5,622 bases of DNA. Source: Pseudomonadota bacterium (GTDB lineage Bacteria > Pseudomonadota > Alphaproteobacteria > Acetobacterales > Acetobacteraceae). The notes under the pieces are model-generated. The model was not told the origin of the DNA. It was given only the letters and a program-made list of their open reading frames with translations, and did not search any database. The stretch is from contig JAJZFF010000386.1 of the NCBI GenBank assembly GCA_021805485.1, forward strand, positions 1-5,622, read 5' to 3'. Positions 5,227-5,622 of this stretch are shown here, in pieces (position 1 is the stretch's first letter; every line of letters begins with the position of its first letter). The translations under genes were made by a program, and so were the position numbers.

Positions 5227-5622
5227 ATGGAACAGGCCCTTCTCGCGCGCTACGACCGCCCGCTGCCCCGCTACACCAGCTATCCGACCGCGCCGCATTT
5301 CTCCGCCGCGACCGGGGCGAAGGACTATGCCCTCTGGCTTGCGGCGATTCCGCCGGGCGCCCGCGCCTCGCTCTATCTGCATGTGCCGTTCTGCCGCACC
5401 ATGTGCTGGTTCTGCGGCTGCACCACCAGCGCGGTGCACAGCGTCAGCGCGCTGGAGCGCTACGCGGCGGCGCTGGAGACCGAGATCGGCCGCGTCGCCG
5501 CCGCGATCGGCCATCGCCTGCCGGCCGGGCAGATCCATTGGGGCGGCGGCACGCCGACCGCCCTGCCCGCACCGCTCCTGCGCGCCGTGCATGACGCGCT
5601 CGCCCGGCAATTCACGCTGGAT
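5227..5622 (+). CDS. hemN: Oxygen-independent coproporphyrinogen III oxidase, 5' part
   Basis: A radical SAM enzyme that decarboxylates two propionates of coproporphyrinogen III to give protoporphyrinogen IX without O2, in heme (and possibly bacteriochlorophyll) synthesis; cytosolic. The 132 residues present are the N-terminal part of a protein usually about 450 long; the rest lies beyond the right edge. Visible hallmarks are RYTSYPTAPHF (15-25), the strand SLYLHVPFC, the iron-sulfur motif C56-RTM-C60-WF-C63-G-C65 (CX3CX2CXC, the pattern of true HemN), and the SAM-binding WGGGTPT (105-111). The ATG at 5227 follows a purine-rich GAGAGAAGG and gives the usual N terminus (LLARYDRPLPRYTSYP). A perfect FNR box lies 34 bp upstream of the start codon, so the gene is probably induced at low oxygen. 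It is likely a separate transcription unit from the upstream module. Confidence 0.95.
   Translation, partial: MEQALLARYDRPLPRYTSYPTAPHFSAATGAKDYALWLAAIPPGARASLYLHVPFCRTMCWFCGCTTSAVHSVSALERYAAALETEIGRVAAAIGHRLPAGQIHWGGGTPTALPAPLLRAVHDALARQFTLD

Noticed and set aside
3726..5228. Long minus-strand open frame of 500 codons opposite the SAF oxidoreductase
   Set aside because: It is fully antisense to a gene with clear Rossmann and SAF motifs, has low-complexity Arg/Gly/Ala composition and no recognisable domain.

Overview
This 5.6 kb window is very GC-rich (strong G/C preference at third codon positions) and carries seven genes, two of them cut by the window edges. The gene content, codon use and a perfect FNR-type box in front of hemN suggest an alphaproteobacterium, perhaps of the Rhodospirillales/Acetobacteraceae type. 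That assignment is an inference from style, not from a marker gene. There are no RNA genes, insertion sequences or CRISPR arrays.

Layout. Positions 1-927 hold two genes on the minus strand that look like a small operon. The first is a 117-residue exported protein with two long histidine runs (8 and 12 His) and a Tyr/Gly/Trp tail. The second, 29 bp further on, is a protein resembling the DUF6065 family; it begins at a GTG and runs off the left edge. A 164 bp divergent intergenic region separates this pair from a plus-strand acyl-CoA dehydrogenase (1092-2252). After 75 bp comes a cluster reading the same way: a GntR/FCD regulator (2328-2987), a PhyH-family Fe(II)/2-oxoglutarate dioxygenase of the ectoine-hydroxylase-like branch (3017-3823), and a homoserine-dehydrogenase-like NAD(P) oxidoreductase with a C-terminal SAF domain (3828-5159). 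A 67 bp gap with a perfect FNR/Anr box precedes the start of oxygen-independent coproporphyrinogen III oxidase (5227 to the right edge).

How the genes may work together. The gntR-dioxygenase-SAF oxidoreductase genes have gaps of 29 and 4 bp and look like one transcription unit. A good sigma70-like promoter lies in front of gntR, and a perfect 14-bp palindrome covers its expected start point, the layout of an autorepressed regulator. The likely logic is a metabolite-responsive FCD regulator controlling a two-enzyme module, one hydroxylation step and one NAD(P)-linked step, on an unidentified small substrate. The SAF oxidoreductase belongs to the superfamily that includes Brucella DRL (a DXR-like enzyme of isoprenoid synthesis), so a MEP-pathway role must be considered, but its neighbours favour a catabolic role. 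This module is the best candidate here for an undescribed system. The histidine-rich exported protein is the second most interesting object.
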